Shown: positions 8,075 to 16,651 of the stretch, one piece after another
Layout of the letters: the number at the start of each line of letters is the position of its first letter
Position numbering within the stretch: the first letter of the stretch is position 1
Source of the DNA: a virus
Reading direction: 5' to 3' (one strand)
DNA length: 33,923 nucleotides
IMG/VR virus record: IMGVR_UViG_3300047550_000707
Span: 1 to 33,923 of that record
Translations under genes and position numbers: made by a program
The notes under the pieces: model-generated
Seen by the model: only the letters and a program-made list of their open reading frames with translations
Databases searched by the model: none
What the model was told of the DNA's origin: nothing

Positions 8075-10071
8075 TATGTCCCCTGGTGCGTTGCTACTTT
8101 GTACTCCAGCCCAAGCAGCGTCATCTTGAGCGGGAGGTCTTGTTCAATCGTGATCTTGCTTTCTTGCGAGTAGCCGCGGATTCCGTTCAGCGTCTTGGTT
8201 CCGGTGTACTCAGGCACTGCGCTGTCAAGAATGTTGATCGTGTCGAAGGTGCGGAACGGTATCTCAATGTCGTTGATCTTCATGTGCTGCGTTTCATAGA
8301 CCAGCGCATTCACCTCAACGATCCGCTTCTTGAATCCAATTCGCGTTCCAGTTTGCAACTTGATGTCAACCGGCATTGTCACAGCGCGCACCGTGTATTG
8401 CAGGCCGCATTCGTAGGATGATGCTGATGCCCGTGGGAATGTCACCGTTCCACCGCCAGGCACAACCTCATCCTCTTGCACAGCGCCATCCAGCACAAGT
8501 TCACAGGTCTTGGCAACCAGATGCGACATCGATACGGTGGAAGCAACGCCACCAGATTTGGCGCAGTCCGTCGATAGCGTGTCATCGAACCACTCGACAT
8601 AGTACTGAGCCGTACCATTGACTGTGCGCTTGACCACGGTGTAGATGGTGCTGATGTCAATGCCAACATCAAGGAACTCGCCATCGGTAATGAACTGCGA
8701 TGGCGCAATGATGTTCTGCACACGCAGCAGCGAGAAGACAGCCATAGAGCCGTCATCGCCGTTTGTGATCAGCAGCAGATCGTTCTCGTCCGTGTTCACG
8801 GATCGACGCAGCGCCATGCGCTTTGGGGTCTTCAGCAGGTGTCCAGCCAGCAGGCTGATCTTGCTGGTGACATAGGTCAGCTGCGTGTCCGTGTAGGCGA
8901 ACTCGTTCAGACTCTTGCCCTGGCGCTGGATGAACAGCGTCCCGGACTCGAGCGTCTGCACCCGCGCGCCTTCCTTGGCCCCGTTTCGCGTTGCCGTCTT
9001 GATGAAGAAGTTGGTCGGGGTGATCGGATCAAGACCAGACTGCGGCACATAAAACTCACCGCCGGAGGTGAACACCTGCAAGTCGCGGCCAGATAGGATG
9101 TCTACGATCGCGCTGTAGTTGTTGGTGTCCAGCGTGGCCTCGACGCTATCGTCATCCAACCCTTCGTCAGGATCGAATTCAAAGAACAGGCCAACCTTGC
9201 TGCCCCAGACTGTGGATGGCCGAGACTTGCTGCCACCGAAGTACAGCCGTCCTTCATGGAAGGTGACGCTGCGCGGCCAACCTTTGGTCGATGACCAGAC
9301 AGCCTCGTAGCCAGACTCATAGGTCCAAGAACCACTGGCAACTGCGGAGGTGCTGAAGAACGGGAACTCCGTCACAGCGCTGACCACCGTGCCGCTGGTG
9401 TACGCCACGATCCTGGCGCGCCCCTGCGGCTGGGCTGTCACATACTGGCCTACAGAGCCAGCGGTAAAGACAGAGCTGGAAGCAGTCAGTGTGATGTTGC
9501 CGCTCACCGCGCTGGGCGTTAGCGTCCCGGCTGGATTCGATGAGGCAGGGGTGTAAGCATATTTGGGAATGCTGACAAAACTGATGGCGCTGGCCGTCCA
9601 GGTCGCATCAGTGCCACCGCGGACAATCTTGACGGGAGCCAGGTCAGGATGCACCAAAATCAGCGTATCAGCGCTTTGCGTCCAGCAGATGCTACTGAGC
9701 ATTGCCCCAGTAACGCCAACGCCTGAGAGGTCCAAATAATCATTCCCAGATGCGTTTATGTTAGTGATCACTGACCCAGCCTTGATGACAACGGCTCGAT
9801 TGTGAGTAAGCACTAACATATACGAATCGGTGGTGCTGAACTCAAACGGAATCAGTCGCACCCCGTTCGCTGCCGAGGTGGTGCTGCTGTTTGGCAGGCT
9901 GGTCAGGTAGCGCAGTCCGGCGCGGCGGCGAATCCCGCCCTGTGGCTGGCAGACCACATTGGTGGCCTCCTCCAGCGCGTTGGCATAAGCAGCAAGATCA
10001 ACCCTTGACCGCAGCAACGGATCAAGTTCACCGCTGCCAAAGTTGGTCTGGATCGAAACGAACCGGGTCAT
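8074..10071 (-). CDS. Tail nozzle protein (T7 gp12 / tubular protein B-like)
   Basis: This 665-residue protein has an N-terminus (FVSIQTNFGSGELDPLL, RVDLAAYANALEEATNVVC, PQGGIRRRAGLRYL) that is the hallmark of podoviral nozzle proteins. It is followed by long beta-rich domains including VTFHEGRLYFGGSKSRPSTVWGSK (about 268-291), another conserved nozzle block. It forms the lower tail tube below the adaptor ring and carries the fibres. It is close to the family's usual size. The ATG overlaps the TGA of the adaptor gene (TGATG), with GAGGTACTG as ribosome site, so adaptor and nozzle should be translationally coupled. Confidence 0.9.
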   Translation of the reverse strand: MTRFVSIQTNFGSGELDPLLRSRVDLAAYANALEEATNVVCQPQGGIRRRAGLRYLTSLPNSSTTSAANGVRLIPFEFSTTDSYMLVLTHNRAVVIKAGSVITNINASGNDYLDLSGVGVTGAMLSSICWTQSADTLILVHPDLAPVKIVRGGTDATWTASAISFVSIPKYAYTPASSNPAGTLTPSAVSGNITLTASSSVFTAGSVGQYVTAQPQGRARIVAYTSGTVVSAVTEFPFFSTSAVASGSWTYESGYEAVWSSTKGWPRSVTFHEGRLYFGGSKSRPSTVWGSKVGLFFEFDPDEGLDDDSVEATLDTNNYSAIVDILSGRDLQVFTSGGEFYVPQSGLDPITPTNFFIKTATRNGAKEGARVQTLESGTLFIQRQGKSLNEFAYTDTQLTYVTSKISLLAGHLLKTPKRMALRRSVNTDENDLLLITNGDDGSMAVFSLLRVQNIIAPSQFITDGEFLDVGIDISTIYTVVKRTVNGTAQYYVEWFDDTLSTDCAKSGGVASTVSMSHLVAKTCELVLDGAVQEDEVVPGGGTVTFPRASASSYECGLQYTVRAVTMPVDIKLQTGTRIGFKKRIVEVNALVYETQHMKINDIEIPFRTFDTINILDSAVPEYTGTKTLNGIRGYSQESKITIEQDLPLKMTLLGLEYKVATHQGT

Positions 10072-10685
10072 CAGTACCTCACCGCAATGAGGCTGAAATC
10101 ATTGATGCTGTTGATCGGCTGGCCTGCGCCGTCGATCTGCATGGCGGTCCGCATGTAGCCGCCACGGCCATTCTCTGCCGGTGATCCAACAGCCACGCCT
10201 TGCCAGTAGCTGGCCTTGTCACCTTGGTCGGTGATCGGCATGGCGAGATGCCAAGCCATCAGGTATTTGAGCAACTGGACAAAGTAGACCGGCATGGAGT
10301 ATTCCGGCACAGAGTACGGATAGTCAATCCAGACCGCCGTGTAGTCGGTCAGTATCTTGTCACCGAAAATGCGGTATTCCTTGCGCGGGAAGTCTCCCGG
10401 TGATGCGCTGGTAAAGAGCGCCCGTGGCGGTCCGATCTTGTCACCAGGCATTGCGTATTCGTAGGTGTACTCGGTTTCTGGCGTGGTCACCAATTGGGCC
10501 AGAGCAACCTTCTTGAAGCTGAAGGACCAAGGATAGATCAACAGCGCTTGGTCGCGGATGTCGCTGTACAGCCGGTCACAGGTATTGGCCTCGTCCGTCC
10601 CATCATTGAACGAAGAGATAGGCTTTGCGCCGAGCATGATCAGCGCATCAGAACAGATCGAAAGGGCTGAATCACCTGCTGCCAT
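10071..10685 (-). CDS. Tail adaptor protein (T7 gp11 / tubular protein A-like)
   Basis: This 204-residue protein follows the gp11 pattern: SICSDALIMLGAKPISSFND at the N-terminus, CDRLYSDIRDQALLIYPWSF in the first helical bundle, and RIFGDKILTDYTAVWIDYPY then YLMAWHLAMPITDQ later. Twelve copies form the ring joining the portal to the nozzle in T7. The ATG lies within the last codons of the upstream gene (overlap about 14 bases), with GGGAGCGCCAA just before it. The position directly before the nozzle gene agrees. Confidence 0.88.
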   Translation of the reverse strand: MAAGDSALSICSDALIMLGAKPISSFNDGTDEANTCDRLYSDIRDQALLIYPWSFSFKKVALAQLVTTPETEYTYEYAMPGDKIGPPRALFTSASPGDFPRKEYRIFGDKILTDYTAVWIDYPYSVPEYSMPVYFVQLLKYLMAWHLAMPITDQGDKASYWQGVAVGSPAENGRGGYMRTAMQIDGAGQPINSINDFSLIAVRY

Positions 10686-11274
10686 TTGGCGCTCCCAGTA
10701 CTTGTCTTGTCCATCCGCTCATTGAACGGATGTTGGTAGCTAACCCAGCAGAAATGTCTTTTTGAATTGCAGCATGCCATTCATCAAGATTTGATTTGCT
10801 TTTCCACGGAGCGCCACGCGGATTTGATGCACCAACCTTTGAGGCATCATGTTTAACTTGAGTATCGAAAAACTGCTCATCATCAGGAACCAGGTCAATT
10901 GGGCATCCACAAAGGATCACCTCATCATAACCAAGCAGGCTTGCGATACGCGCCGCTCCCCAGCCGGAAGTGCCACGAACACCAGCAAGGCACGGCCAAA
11001 CACAATCAATCGACTTCAGATCATCAGGCTTGATACTTGACTTGTACGGAGTGTGAATAACAACCTCGTCACCCCATTTTTCTCGGTGCAGTTTTTTCAT
11101 CCTGACAGCATGTTCTGGATGATGCGTCACAGCATGTTTTGCCTTAACGATAGACACCGAAAACTTTACAGCAATCACATCAGCGTTCGGCCTGATTTGC
11201 AATGCATAAGACAGGTCAGACGAAACGCAAGTGGCAGAGCCGACAACAAGGACGGCCCTGCCACCCCACTGCAT
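10672..11274 (-). CDS. Rossmann-like protein resembling DUF115/sialyltransferase-type enzymes
   Basis: This 200-residue protein sits between the capsid and tail adaptor genes, where a structural protein would be expected, yet its sequence looks enzymatic. It has a nucleotide-binding-like start (AVLVVGSATCVSSDL), a strand ending DVIAVKFSV, THHPEHA (about residue 50), HTPY, and GTSGWGAARIASLLGYDEVI followed by LCGCPID. The last block has the same build as the TSG...A..LGY.EI.L.G.D block of GT42 sialyltransferases and DUF115/MptE-like proteins. It may modify a virion protein or a host glycan, but substrate and activity are unknown. TAATG coupling joins it to the upstream gene. A virion-associated enzyme or a recently inserted cargo gene are both possible. 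Confidence 0.5.
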   Translation of the reverse strand: MQWGGRAVLVVGSATCVSSDLSYALQIRPNADVIAVKFSVSIVKAKHAVTHHPEHAVRMKKLHREKWGDEVVIHTPYKSSIKPDDLKSIDCVWPCLAGVRGTSGWGAARIASLLGYDEVILCGCPIDLVPDDEQFFDTQVKHDASKVGASNPRGAPWKSKSNLDEWHAAIQKDISAGLATNIRSMSGWTRQVLGAPNGSR

Positions 11275-11555
11275 TAGTCCGTATCCGTTGCAGTCACAGT
11301 CACGCCGTCAGTGATGTCCACCACCGAGCCGGTGTTGGAGTTCACATAGGCGGTAGACATCACCGGAGTGCCACCCGTTGCCGAGTAGCAGAAGATCAGA
11401 TCGCCAACCTTGAGGATGGAAGCAATGCTATTGAAATACCCCGAAGCGCGGATGACCGATTGGGCATCAGTGCTGCTGTAGGTATAGATAGCCGGTGCAT
11501 TGCCAGCCTTCGATTGACCACCAATGGCATTGAAGCCAGCTGCGGAAAAAGCCAT
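11274..11555 (-). CDS. Small head decoration-like protein
   Basis: This 93-residue protein starts MAFSAAGFNAIGGQSKAGNA and continues YSSTDAQSVIRASGYFN, then VGDLIFCY and a threonine-rich C-terminus. I recognise this pattern from short beta-rich proteins encoded directly downstream of many podo- and siphoviral capsid genes and usually labelled capsid decoration or spike proteins. AAGGAGCAATAATC before the ATG is a strong ribosome site, as expected for a high-copy head protein. It probably coats the capsid surface. The evidence is order, size and motif; no enzymatic features are seen. Confidence 0.65.
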   Translation of the reverse strand: MAFSAAGFNAIGGQSKAGNAPAIYTYSSTDAQSVIRASGYFNSIASILKVGDLIFCYSATGGTPVMSTAYVNSNTGSVVDITDGVTVTATDTD

Positions 11556-11573
11556 GATTATTGCTCCTTACTC

Positions 11574-12416
11574 TCAGGTTTCGCGGCAGGTGAGTTGGAC
11601 GATACCCTCGGCATCGATGGCAATCGCACCCGCCGAGAATACTTCGTTGACCAGCCAACTGGTCTTCTCAGGGATGTAATTGATCTCGGTACGCATGCTG
11701 ATGCCTTCCGCGTAGCCAACGGCCATCTGGTGGAAAGCAAAGCAGGTACGATCCAACGAACCGTCGATGGCCAGGCCACCCTCGGAACGATCACCCAGCG
11801 TGTGGAAGGTGAAGCCCAGGAACGAATTGATATCGCCCTGCACCAGCGCCTTCACGCTGTTGAAGTCGCTCGAAGTGACGGAGGTTTCCGACAGCAGCGA
11901 AGCCAGACCATTGCCGTGAATGACAATGTGACGGCCTTCCGGCGGCACATTGTACTTGTCCATCAGGCGCTTGGCCTCTCGCAGCTTTGCCACATTGAGG
12001 TTGCTGTCCGTGCCGCCAATGTCATTGCTGACAGTCAGCGAGGTAGACGAAGCAGCCAGCGCATCCAGAATCATCTGGTCTTGACGGCGGCCCATTGCGG
12101 AAGCAACAACTTGCACCAGTTCCTGGCGCTCGTCGAAGTTCACCTTGGCTTGGTTGAAAATGTCGCTGTATTCTGCCGCGTTGTAGTCGGTCAGGGTACA
12201 GGTGACTTGGGAGAAAGAGACATTCAGCGGAGTGACATCGGTCTGCGGAACGCGAACCGTTGCAACGCCCTTGCCCACTTTCGGGAACTTCACAGTGCTG
12301 CCTTCAACCCCTCGACGCTGGCGAACCGCCGGAACCAGCATGGCCTTACCTTGGTAAGCCTGCTTGACTTCCGCATCGAAGAGGGTAACGAAGGCGTTCG
12401 AGAGAGACACGCTCAT
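11574..12416 (-). CDS. Major capsid protein
   Basis: This 280-residue protein lies directly downstream of the scaffold gene. Features fitting the HK97-fold coats of podoviruses are the N-terminal helix (FVTLFDAEVKQAYQ), the strand VKFPKVGKGVATVRVPQ, the long spine-helix-like region NFDERQELVQVVASAMGRR, and the C-terminal GYAEGISMRTEINYIPEKTSW. No N-terminal delta domain is present, so a separate scaffold is needed, and one is encoded next door. A terminator (12596-12624) and a promoter-like sequence (12558-12585) separate it from the scaffold gene, which suggests that capsid expression is set independently. Confidence 0.9.
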   Translation of the reverse strand: MSVSLSNAFVTLFDAEVKQAYQGKAMLVPAVRQRRGVEGSTVKFPKVGKGVATVRVPQTDVTPLNVSFSQVTCTLTDYNAAEYSDIFNQAKVNFDERQELVQVVASAMGRRQDQMILDALAASSTSLTVSNDIGGTDSNLNVAKLREAKRLMDKYNVPPEGRHIVIHGNGLASLLSETSVTSSDFNSVKALVQGDINSFLGFTFHTLGDRSEGGLAIDGSLDRTCFAFHQMAVGYAEGISMRTEINYIPEKTSWLVNEVFSAGAIAIDAEGIVQLTCRET

Positions 12417-12557
12417 GGTATTACCTCATTCAAAAATTTAGGATTGGGTTCTCGCGCCGGTATGCCAAGAATCTGGGCCGAATGCTTGTTGGTTACGCCA
12501 ACCACACGACAGCGCCTGCTGTGGGAAGGGCCGGAAATCCGGTATGCCTTGGCCTGG

Positions 12558-12585
12558 ATGATACACACTGTTTTTAGAAAAGCAA
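12558..12585 (-). promoter_or_regulatory. Putative sigma-70 promoter for the capsid gene
   Basis: On the minus strand TTGCTT (12585-12580) and TATCAT (12563-12558) are separated by 16 bases. It lies in the gene-free gap directly after the terminator and would give the capsid messenger a leader of about 135 bases. The -10 element is good and the -35 element weak. It is inferred from sequence only, but its position after a terminator inside an otherwise coupled operon supports it. Confidence 0.4.
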
Positions 12586-12595
12586 GCACTTACAT

Positions 12596-12624
12596 AAAAA
12601 AAATCCCCCGGTGGGAGCCGGGGG
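12596..12624 (-). terminator. Rho-independent terminator between scaffold and capsid genes
   Basis: On the minus strand CCCCCGG (12624-12618), a six-base loop, and CCGGGGG (12611-12605) are followed by A and eight T residues (12603-12596). The stem is seven perfect G/C pairs, so this should be efficient. It ends transcription from the terminase/portal/scaffold block 31 bases after the scaffold stop codon. The whole gap 12417-12654 contains no gene. Confidence 0.85.
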
Positions 12625-12654
12625 TAAGGTGGCGCGAAGAAACTGACAAATAGC

Positions 12655-13449
12655 TTACTGAAAGCTGGCGGCGAACATCCGCTCCACTTTCTGCCGGAAG
12701 GCCGGATCGGACTTGTATTTGGGGTCGGCAACCATTTGGTATAGCTCTTCCTTGCTGGGCGCGCCGGAGGGTGGCAATGAGTTGGTGGGAATTCTAGTCC
12801 CCTCGTAGGCTTCGCGCAACTTCATCAGCGCTTTAATGCCATTGGCCGTCCCACCCATGACCTTGAATTCCTCAAAGTCATCTTTGCCCCAAATTCCCTT
12901 GCGAACCAACCCTGATGCCCAGTCAACCATCCCTTTGACAACCGCATCCGCGTTCGGGCCAAGAGCAGCCTTTTCCTGTTGGAGCGATTTAACCTGGGCC
13001 TCAACTTGACCAGCCCCCATCTTGACCACTTCCCCAACAAGGTCATCTAGCGCCCCTTGGCTGAGTCCGTATTTCTGCGCCCAGCCCATGACATGACTGC
13101 GGAGAGGATCGTCTTCAGGGATAGCACCGAAGGCGCTGGTGTCGTACTTTCCATCGGCTGGGGCTTTGTGCTTTCCTTGGCTGATTTGCTTGCGGAGGTC
13201 GCTCCAGCTTTTGGCAATGCCCTCGAGGTCCGGCTCGCTGGTGTCTTTCTTCCAGAAGTTTTCCGGCCAGAAGTCCGGTCTTTCGAGAGGCTCTTCATCT
13301 GTAGACGGCTCCTCTGCCTTGTGTGCGATGACAACATTTTGGGTATCCGGCTGGGCCGCGCTGTCATCAGTTACCTGCGCTGAATCGAGTAGGCCAACTT
13401 CACCGCCAGACGGCTCGGTGCTGCTAGGCTCGTTTCCTTGCGTTTCCAT
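12655..13449 (-). CDS. Capsid assembly scaffold protein
   Basis: This 264-residue acidic protein is located just before the capsid gene. The N-terminus (1-60) is low-complexity and acidic. PDFWPENFWKKDTSEPDLEGIAKSW is a typical podoviral scaffold block, as is KAPADGKYD. The C-terminal third has a short basic helical end (DPAFRQKVERMFAASFQ) suited to binding the coat. No protease is encoded nearby, so it probably leaves the procapsid intact, as T7 gp9 and P22 gp8 do. Its ATG shares a base with the upstream TAA. Confidence 0.85.
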   Translation of the reverse strand: METQGNEPSSTEPSGGEVGLLDSAQVTDDSAAQPDTQNVVIAHKAEEPSTDEEPLERPDFWPENFWKKDTSEPDLEGIAKSWSDLRKQISQGKHKAPADGKYDTSAFGAIPEDDPLRSHVMGWAQKYGLSQGALDDLVGEVVKMGAGQVEAQVKSLQQEKAALGPNADAVVKGMVDWASGLVRKGIWGKDDFEEFKVMGGTANGIKALMKLREAYEGTRIPTNSLPPSGAPSKEELYQMVADPKYKSDPAFRQKVERMFAASFQ

Positions 13450-13721
13450 TAAGTGTTCCCTTGGTTAAGTGCTCTTTTGATCCGTGCTTCAATGTCCCGC
13501 ACTACGCTGTTCTGGCCTTCACGGTAGAACGCATGCGCGGAATCGCTGCCAGGCACGGCTACCGGCTGCTCCAGGTAGATAGCACGAAGCCATTCGGCCA
13601 GCTTCTTGCCATCCTCGTTCGAGAAAACACGGAAGGTCAGGCGGTCCAGATCATCCCTGGCATCCGAAACAGTCCGCGCGTCCTTGGGTGCTGCGGCCTC
13701 TAGATCATCCCAGCCTGCCAT
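13449..13721 (-). CDS. Bbp19-like small structural protein
   Basis: This 90-residue protein follows the pattern of Bordetella phage Bbp19 and relatives: an acidic N-terminus, FRVFSNEDGKKLAEWLRAIY in the middle, and AFYREGQNSVVRDIEARIKR near the C-terminus. Members are found between portal and scaffold genes, as here. The exact role in the head is not known to me. TGATG couples it to the portal stop and TAATG couples it to the scaffold start. Confidence 0.7.
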   Translation of the reverse strand: MAGWDDLEAAAPKDARTVSDARDDLDRLTFRVFSNEDGKKLAEWLRAIYLEQPVAVPGSDSAHAFYREGQNSVVRDIEARIKRALNQGNT

Positions 13722-15292
13722 CAGATACCCATTGCTTGTTGCACTGCACCAGCCGCGGCCTCTGGATTGGCCTGCGCCGCCTGCTGCGCCATCTGCGCCA
13801 TGTCATTCATGCGCTGCGCCCTCTCTGCTGGGCTGGTTCTGAGTCGCGCTGGGATACCAAGCTTCTCGCCCACATAGTCGAGCATCTCGCCAATCTTCAG
13901 CGACATCTGACCTTCCGGACCAGCGCCCTGGGCGATCTGCGCGAATTGCAGCACCTTGTTGATCTCGTCCATCGACTGCGCCATTGCCAGCGGAGCCACC
14001 GGAGAAATGCGTACCTCAAGGCCATTGACCTTCAGCGGCAGATCAATCAGGCCGCGGTCATCCATGACCTCCAGCGTTTTGGAAACCAGCGGAATCATTG
14101 TCTCGTTGATCAACCGGCCAAAGGCGCTTCCCAAATTCTGGGACAGTTCCTTCATGCGCTCGACAACCTCGGTCGCAGACCTGGCGCTCATGTTGTCAGG
14201 CGGCAGCGACTCGTCCAGTAGCACTCGCTTGATCGACATTCGCAGGTCATTGATCACGATCTGGCTGACATTGAAGTCACCAGCGCGCGGCAACGCCTTG
14301 AGCGCTTCGCCCTGCGGACCGCCATTTCTGGCAACCGGGATGATTGCACCGGGGATGATCTTGACCGTGTTCGGGTTCAGCACACCGTCATCCGCTGCCG
14401 TGTAGACCCCAGATATTGCAAGGCTGGCATTCTTGAGCAGCAACTCCAGCGTCTTGTTCAGCGTCTTGATGTCAGGCAGCGCGGTGATGAGCGGTCCACG
14501 ACCATAGATTTCACCGGCAACTTTCATGTAGCGAGACACCACCCACGGGCTGTACGGCATCACCCGATAGACAACCTCTGTCTTGGTTTCCTTGTGGATG
14601 ACATGGTAGCCATACTTGCCTGACTTGTAATCGAAGACCGTGGCCTCGATCAGTTCAACATCATCAGTCGGCTTTTCATTGATGCGCTTTTGCAACTCAG
14701 GATCGATCTGCGCGTCTTTCCATTGCTGCTGAATAGACTCGCCCTTGATCCGCATGCGCCGGTAGACATTGTCTACCTGACCGTTCGCACCCTCTTCAAA
14801 CGATACAAGGTATTGCGGCACTGGCACAAAGTTGATCGGATTGACATCATCACCAGGCTGCACAATCATCACTGCCGTGCCAACAGCCAGGTCAAGCAGA
14901 AACTCGCCCATTGCAATGTCGAAGTTCGATTGCTTGAGCGTTGCAAACAGCTTCTCGGTGTAGACATCCAAAGCAGCCTGCGCTTCGCTACGGCGGTCAT
15001 TGGGAATGTCCGGGCCAGGCTCCAGCCTGCACCACGCGCGCTGGGGCGGGAAGATGCCAGATTGCAGTCGGTTGGCAAAACGCTGCGTCGAGTTGATGGC
15101 CGTCGAGTCGAAGACCCGCGCCATCTTCTTGCTGCCACCAACCTTGCCTTCCCAGTAGCCGTCATACAGGTTGCGCTGCGGTAGAGCAAACTCATACGCC
15201 TCGTCATACAGGTCGCGGAAATCGTCCTTCTTCCGCATGGCGATGTCATGCCGCTTGAGCAAGTCTTCCGGCGATAGTTTCGATTCAGCCAT
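13721..15292 (-). CDS. Portal (head-tail connector) protein, T7 gp8-like
   Basis: The protein is 523 residues from the ATG at 15292 (MAESKLSPEDLLKRH). A TTG at 15298 also opens the frame, but it sits too close to the purine-rich ribosome site AGAAAGAAAAGAG. Typical blocks of the one-piece podoviral portal are FRDLYDEAYEFALPQRN, the VFDSTAINSTQRFANRLQSG region (about 60-80), FPPQRAWCRLEP, and the long C-terminal helices ending in a Gln/Ala-rich tail. Twelve copies form the DNA entry channel and the base for the adaptor ring. The length is normal for the family. Confidence 0.92.
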   Translation of the reverse strand: MAESKLSPEDLLKRHDIAMRKKDDFRDLYDEAYEFALPQRNLYDGYWEGKVGGSKKMARVFDSTAINSTQRFANRLQSGIFPPQRAWCRLEPGPDIPNDRRSEAQAALDVYTEKLFATLKQSNFDIAMGEFLLDLAVGTAVMIVQPGDDVNPINFVPVPQYLVSFEEGANGQVDNVYRRMRIKGESIQQQWKDAQIDPELQKRINEKPTDDVELIEATVFDYKSGKYGYHVIHKETKTEVVYRVMPYSPWVVSRYMKVAGEIYGRGPLITALPDIKTLNKTLELLLKNASLAISGVYTAADDGVLNPNTVKIIPGAIIPVARNGGPQGEALKALPRAGDFNVSQIVINDLRMSIKRVLLDESLPPDNMSARSATEVVERMKELSQNLGSAFGRLINETMIPLVSKTLEVMDDRGLIDLPLKVNGLEVRISPVAPLAMAQSMDEINKVLQFAQIAQGAGPEGQMSLKIGEMLDYVGEKLGIPARLRTSPAERAQRMNDMAQMAQQAAQANPEAAAGAVQQAMGI

Positions 15293-15294
15293 GA

Positions 15295-15618
15295 TCAACT
15301 CTTTTCTTTCTGGTATTTGCGTAGCAAGCTTCGTCCCTTTGCAGCAAGCCTTGCCGCTGCATCTCTTGTGCGTGGTACTGGTTCACCCCATGCGTTTGCA
15401 GTCAGCGCCAATCTTGTCGGCTTTCCTTTATCGTTCACCAACGGCCCACTTGGGTTGGTGTAGAACCGTGTCAGGAAAGACCCCTTGCGCCTTGCTTTCT
15501 GTCCTGTCGGGCTTGACTCCTTGACACCAGGCTGAAGGTTCTTGCTCTCACCAGAGCGCTCAAACTTGCGCCTTCCGGCCTCCGTCAGCCCACCCTCTGG
15601 GTCTTTGTACTTGCTCAT
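15295..15618 (-). CDS. DUF6321-like small phage protein
   Basis: This 107-residue basic protein starts at ATG 15618, overlapping the upstream TGA (ATGA). An upstream in-frame GTG at 15627 is less likely. Motifs are YKDPEGGLTEAGRRKFE, GSFLTRFYTNPSGPLV, and PTRLALTANAWGEPVPRT, which I recognise as the DUF6321 pattern, common in phage head operons. The function is unknown. The high Arg/Lys content would suit DNA or RNA binding in the head, but this is a guess. It lies directly before the portal gene. Confidence 0.7.
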   Translation of the reverse strand: MSKYKDPEGGLTEAGRRKFERSGESKNLQPGVKESSPTGQKARRKGSFLTRFYTNPSGPLVNDKGKPTRLALTANAWGEPVPRTRDAAARLAAKGRSLLRKYQKEKS

Positions 15619-16202
15619 TCGTACCACTCCAATTCAAGTAGCGCCGTATGAGATGTGCCATTGACATTGGTCAATCGGAACAGGTAATTGGTGAGCGGTG
15701 TCAGCACATACTCAAGACTTCCTGATGAGCCACCCGATGATTTCTTTCCTGTGCCGCCAGTGATGAACTGCCTGTTGATCAGTGTCCCAAGTGATGTCAC
15801 TGTTGGATCAGTTACCATCGCAACATTGCTGGTTGTGACGATGTTTCTGTTTCGTCGCACCGGCGTGAATGCAGTGCCACCAGTTGTGCTTGTGCCTTCA
15901 TAAACGAAGAAGTCACAATCACCAGATGATTCCATCGCAATCGTCACATGCGGAACTGTTCCAGGCCCAGCAGCCAAGACAATGTCAGCACTTGACCCAG
16001 ACGCAAGTTTTGCAGAGTCTGGGTAAATGTTCCATGCAATGAATGCGCGGCCCTCATGCAGTCGATGATGATTGGTATCAACGACAATGAGTCCATTGTC
16101 AGAGCCAGCAACCATCTGGTTGCCGTCCTTGTCCTTCTGTGTCAGCGCGACAAACTGAGCCTTTTGCGGCTGCGATTCGCGCTCAACATACAGAATTGCC
16201 AT
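15615..16202 (-). CDS. Predicted beta-rich virion protein (head fibre-like)
   Basis: This 195-residue protein contains NHHRLHEGRAFIAWNIYPD (about 44-62), then CDFFVYEGTSTTGGTAFTPV, RRNRNIVTTSNVAMV, and at the end LTPLTNYLFRLTNVNG and LLELEWYE. Proteins with this series of motifs occur in many tailed phages and are usually called hypothetical or head-fibre/structural proteins. A surface or decoration role is likely but unproven here. TGATG joins it to the upstream cysteine-rich gene. Confidence 0.55.
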   Translation of the reverse strand: MAILYVERESQPQKAQFVALTQKDKDGNQMVAGSDNGLIVVDTNHHRLHEGRAFIAWNIYPDSAKLASGSSADIVLAAGPGTVPHVTIAMESSGDCDFFVYEGTSTTGGTAFTPVRRNRNIVTTSNVAMVTDPTVTSLGTLINRQFITGGTGKKSSGGSSGSLEYVLTPLTNYLFRLTNVNGTSHTALLELEWYE

Positions 16203-16651
16203 CAGTCATCTTCCTTCTCATCAGAGATAGGACCGCCAACTAGCCACGCATCACAGGTGCGCGTGTCAGCGCACTTGAAGTGAAACAACTCGCAGAATCC
16301 AAGACCAGCAGACTCGATGACATCCTCGTCATAGCCTGATTCCTCTGCCGGATTTTTTGCTTCGATGCCCTGCTTGATGCATTCGATCATCTGGCTGGTT
16401 ACAATGAATGCAGAACAATTCCCGCAGCGCATGCCCTTGGCTTCAGCCTCGCTCGTATTCCAGATCACCGCCTTTCGTAGCCAGAACACCTGGTTGTTCT
16501 TCTCGTCCAGCGGATTCGCTGGGCCGTAGCCGACATTCTCAAACGCCCAGTTCCTGTTTTTGAGATTGACCATGATGTCGCGGGTAGCCAACGGACAAGA
16601 GTATTGCTCTTCGTCCTCCATGCTGCTCTCAATCAGTGGGCGCGTAGCCAT
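16202..16651 (-). CDS. Cysteine-rich phage protein, possible metal or Fe-S binder
   Basis: This 149-residue protein has seven cysteines: C19, C76 and C79 (RCGNC), C91, C120 (GFCELFHFKC), C127 and C133 (RTCDAW). The CxxC...C...C...C spacing and the GFCELFHFKC..TRTCDAW block are conserved in a phage family found near terminase and portal genes and sometimes described as HiPIP-like iron-sulfur or zinc proteins. Which metal, and what role in the virion or in assembly, is unknown. Its ATG shares one base with the TAA of the upstream small gene. Confidence 0.6.
   Translation of the reverse strand: MATRPLIESSMEDEEQYSCPLATRDIMVNLKNRNWAFENVGYGPANPLDEKNNQVFWLRKAVIWNTSEAEAKGMRCGNCSAFIVTSQMIECIKQGIEAKNPAEESGYDEDVIESAGLGFCELFHFKCADTRTCDAWLVGGPISDEKEDD

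Noticed and set aside
11202-12653. Long plus-strand frame (483 codons) opposite the capsid genes
   Set aside because: It runs antisense across four well-supported features, including the capsid gene and its terminator. Composition is Arg/His/Gln-rich as expected for an antisense shadow, and there is no ribosome site.
15293-15298. TTG start two codons upstream of the portal ATG
   Set aside because: It would sit directly on the purine-rich ribosome site; the ATG at 15292 has normal spacing.
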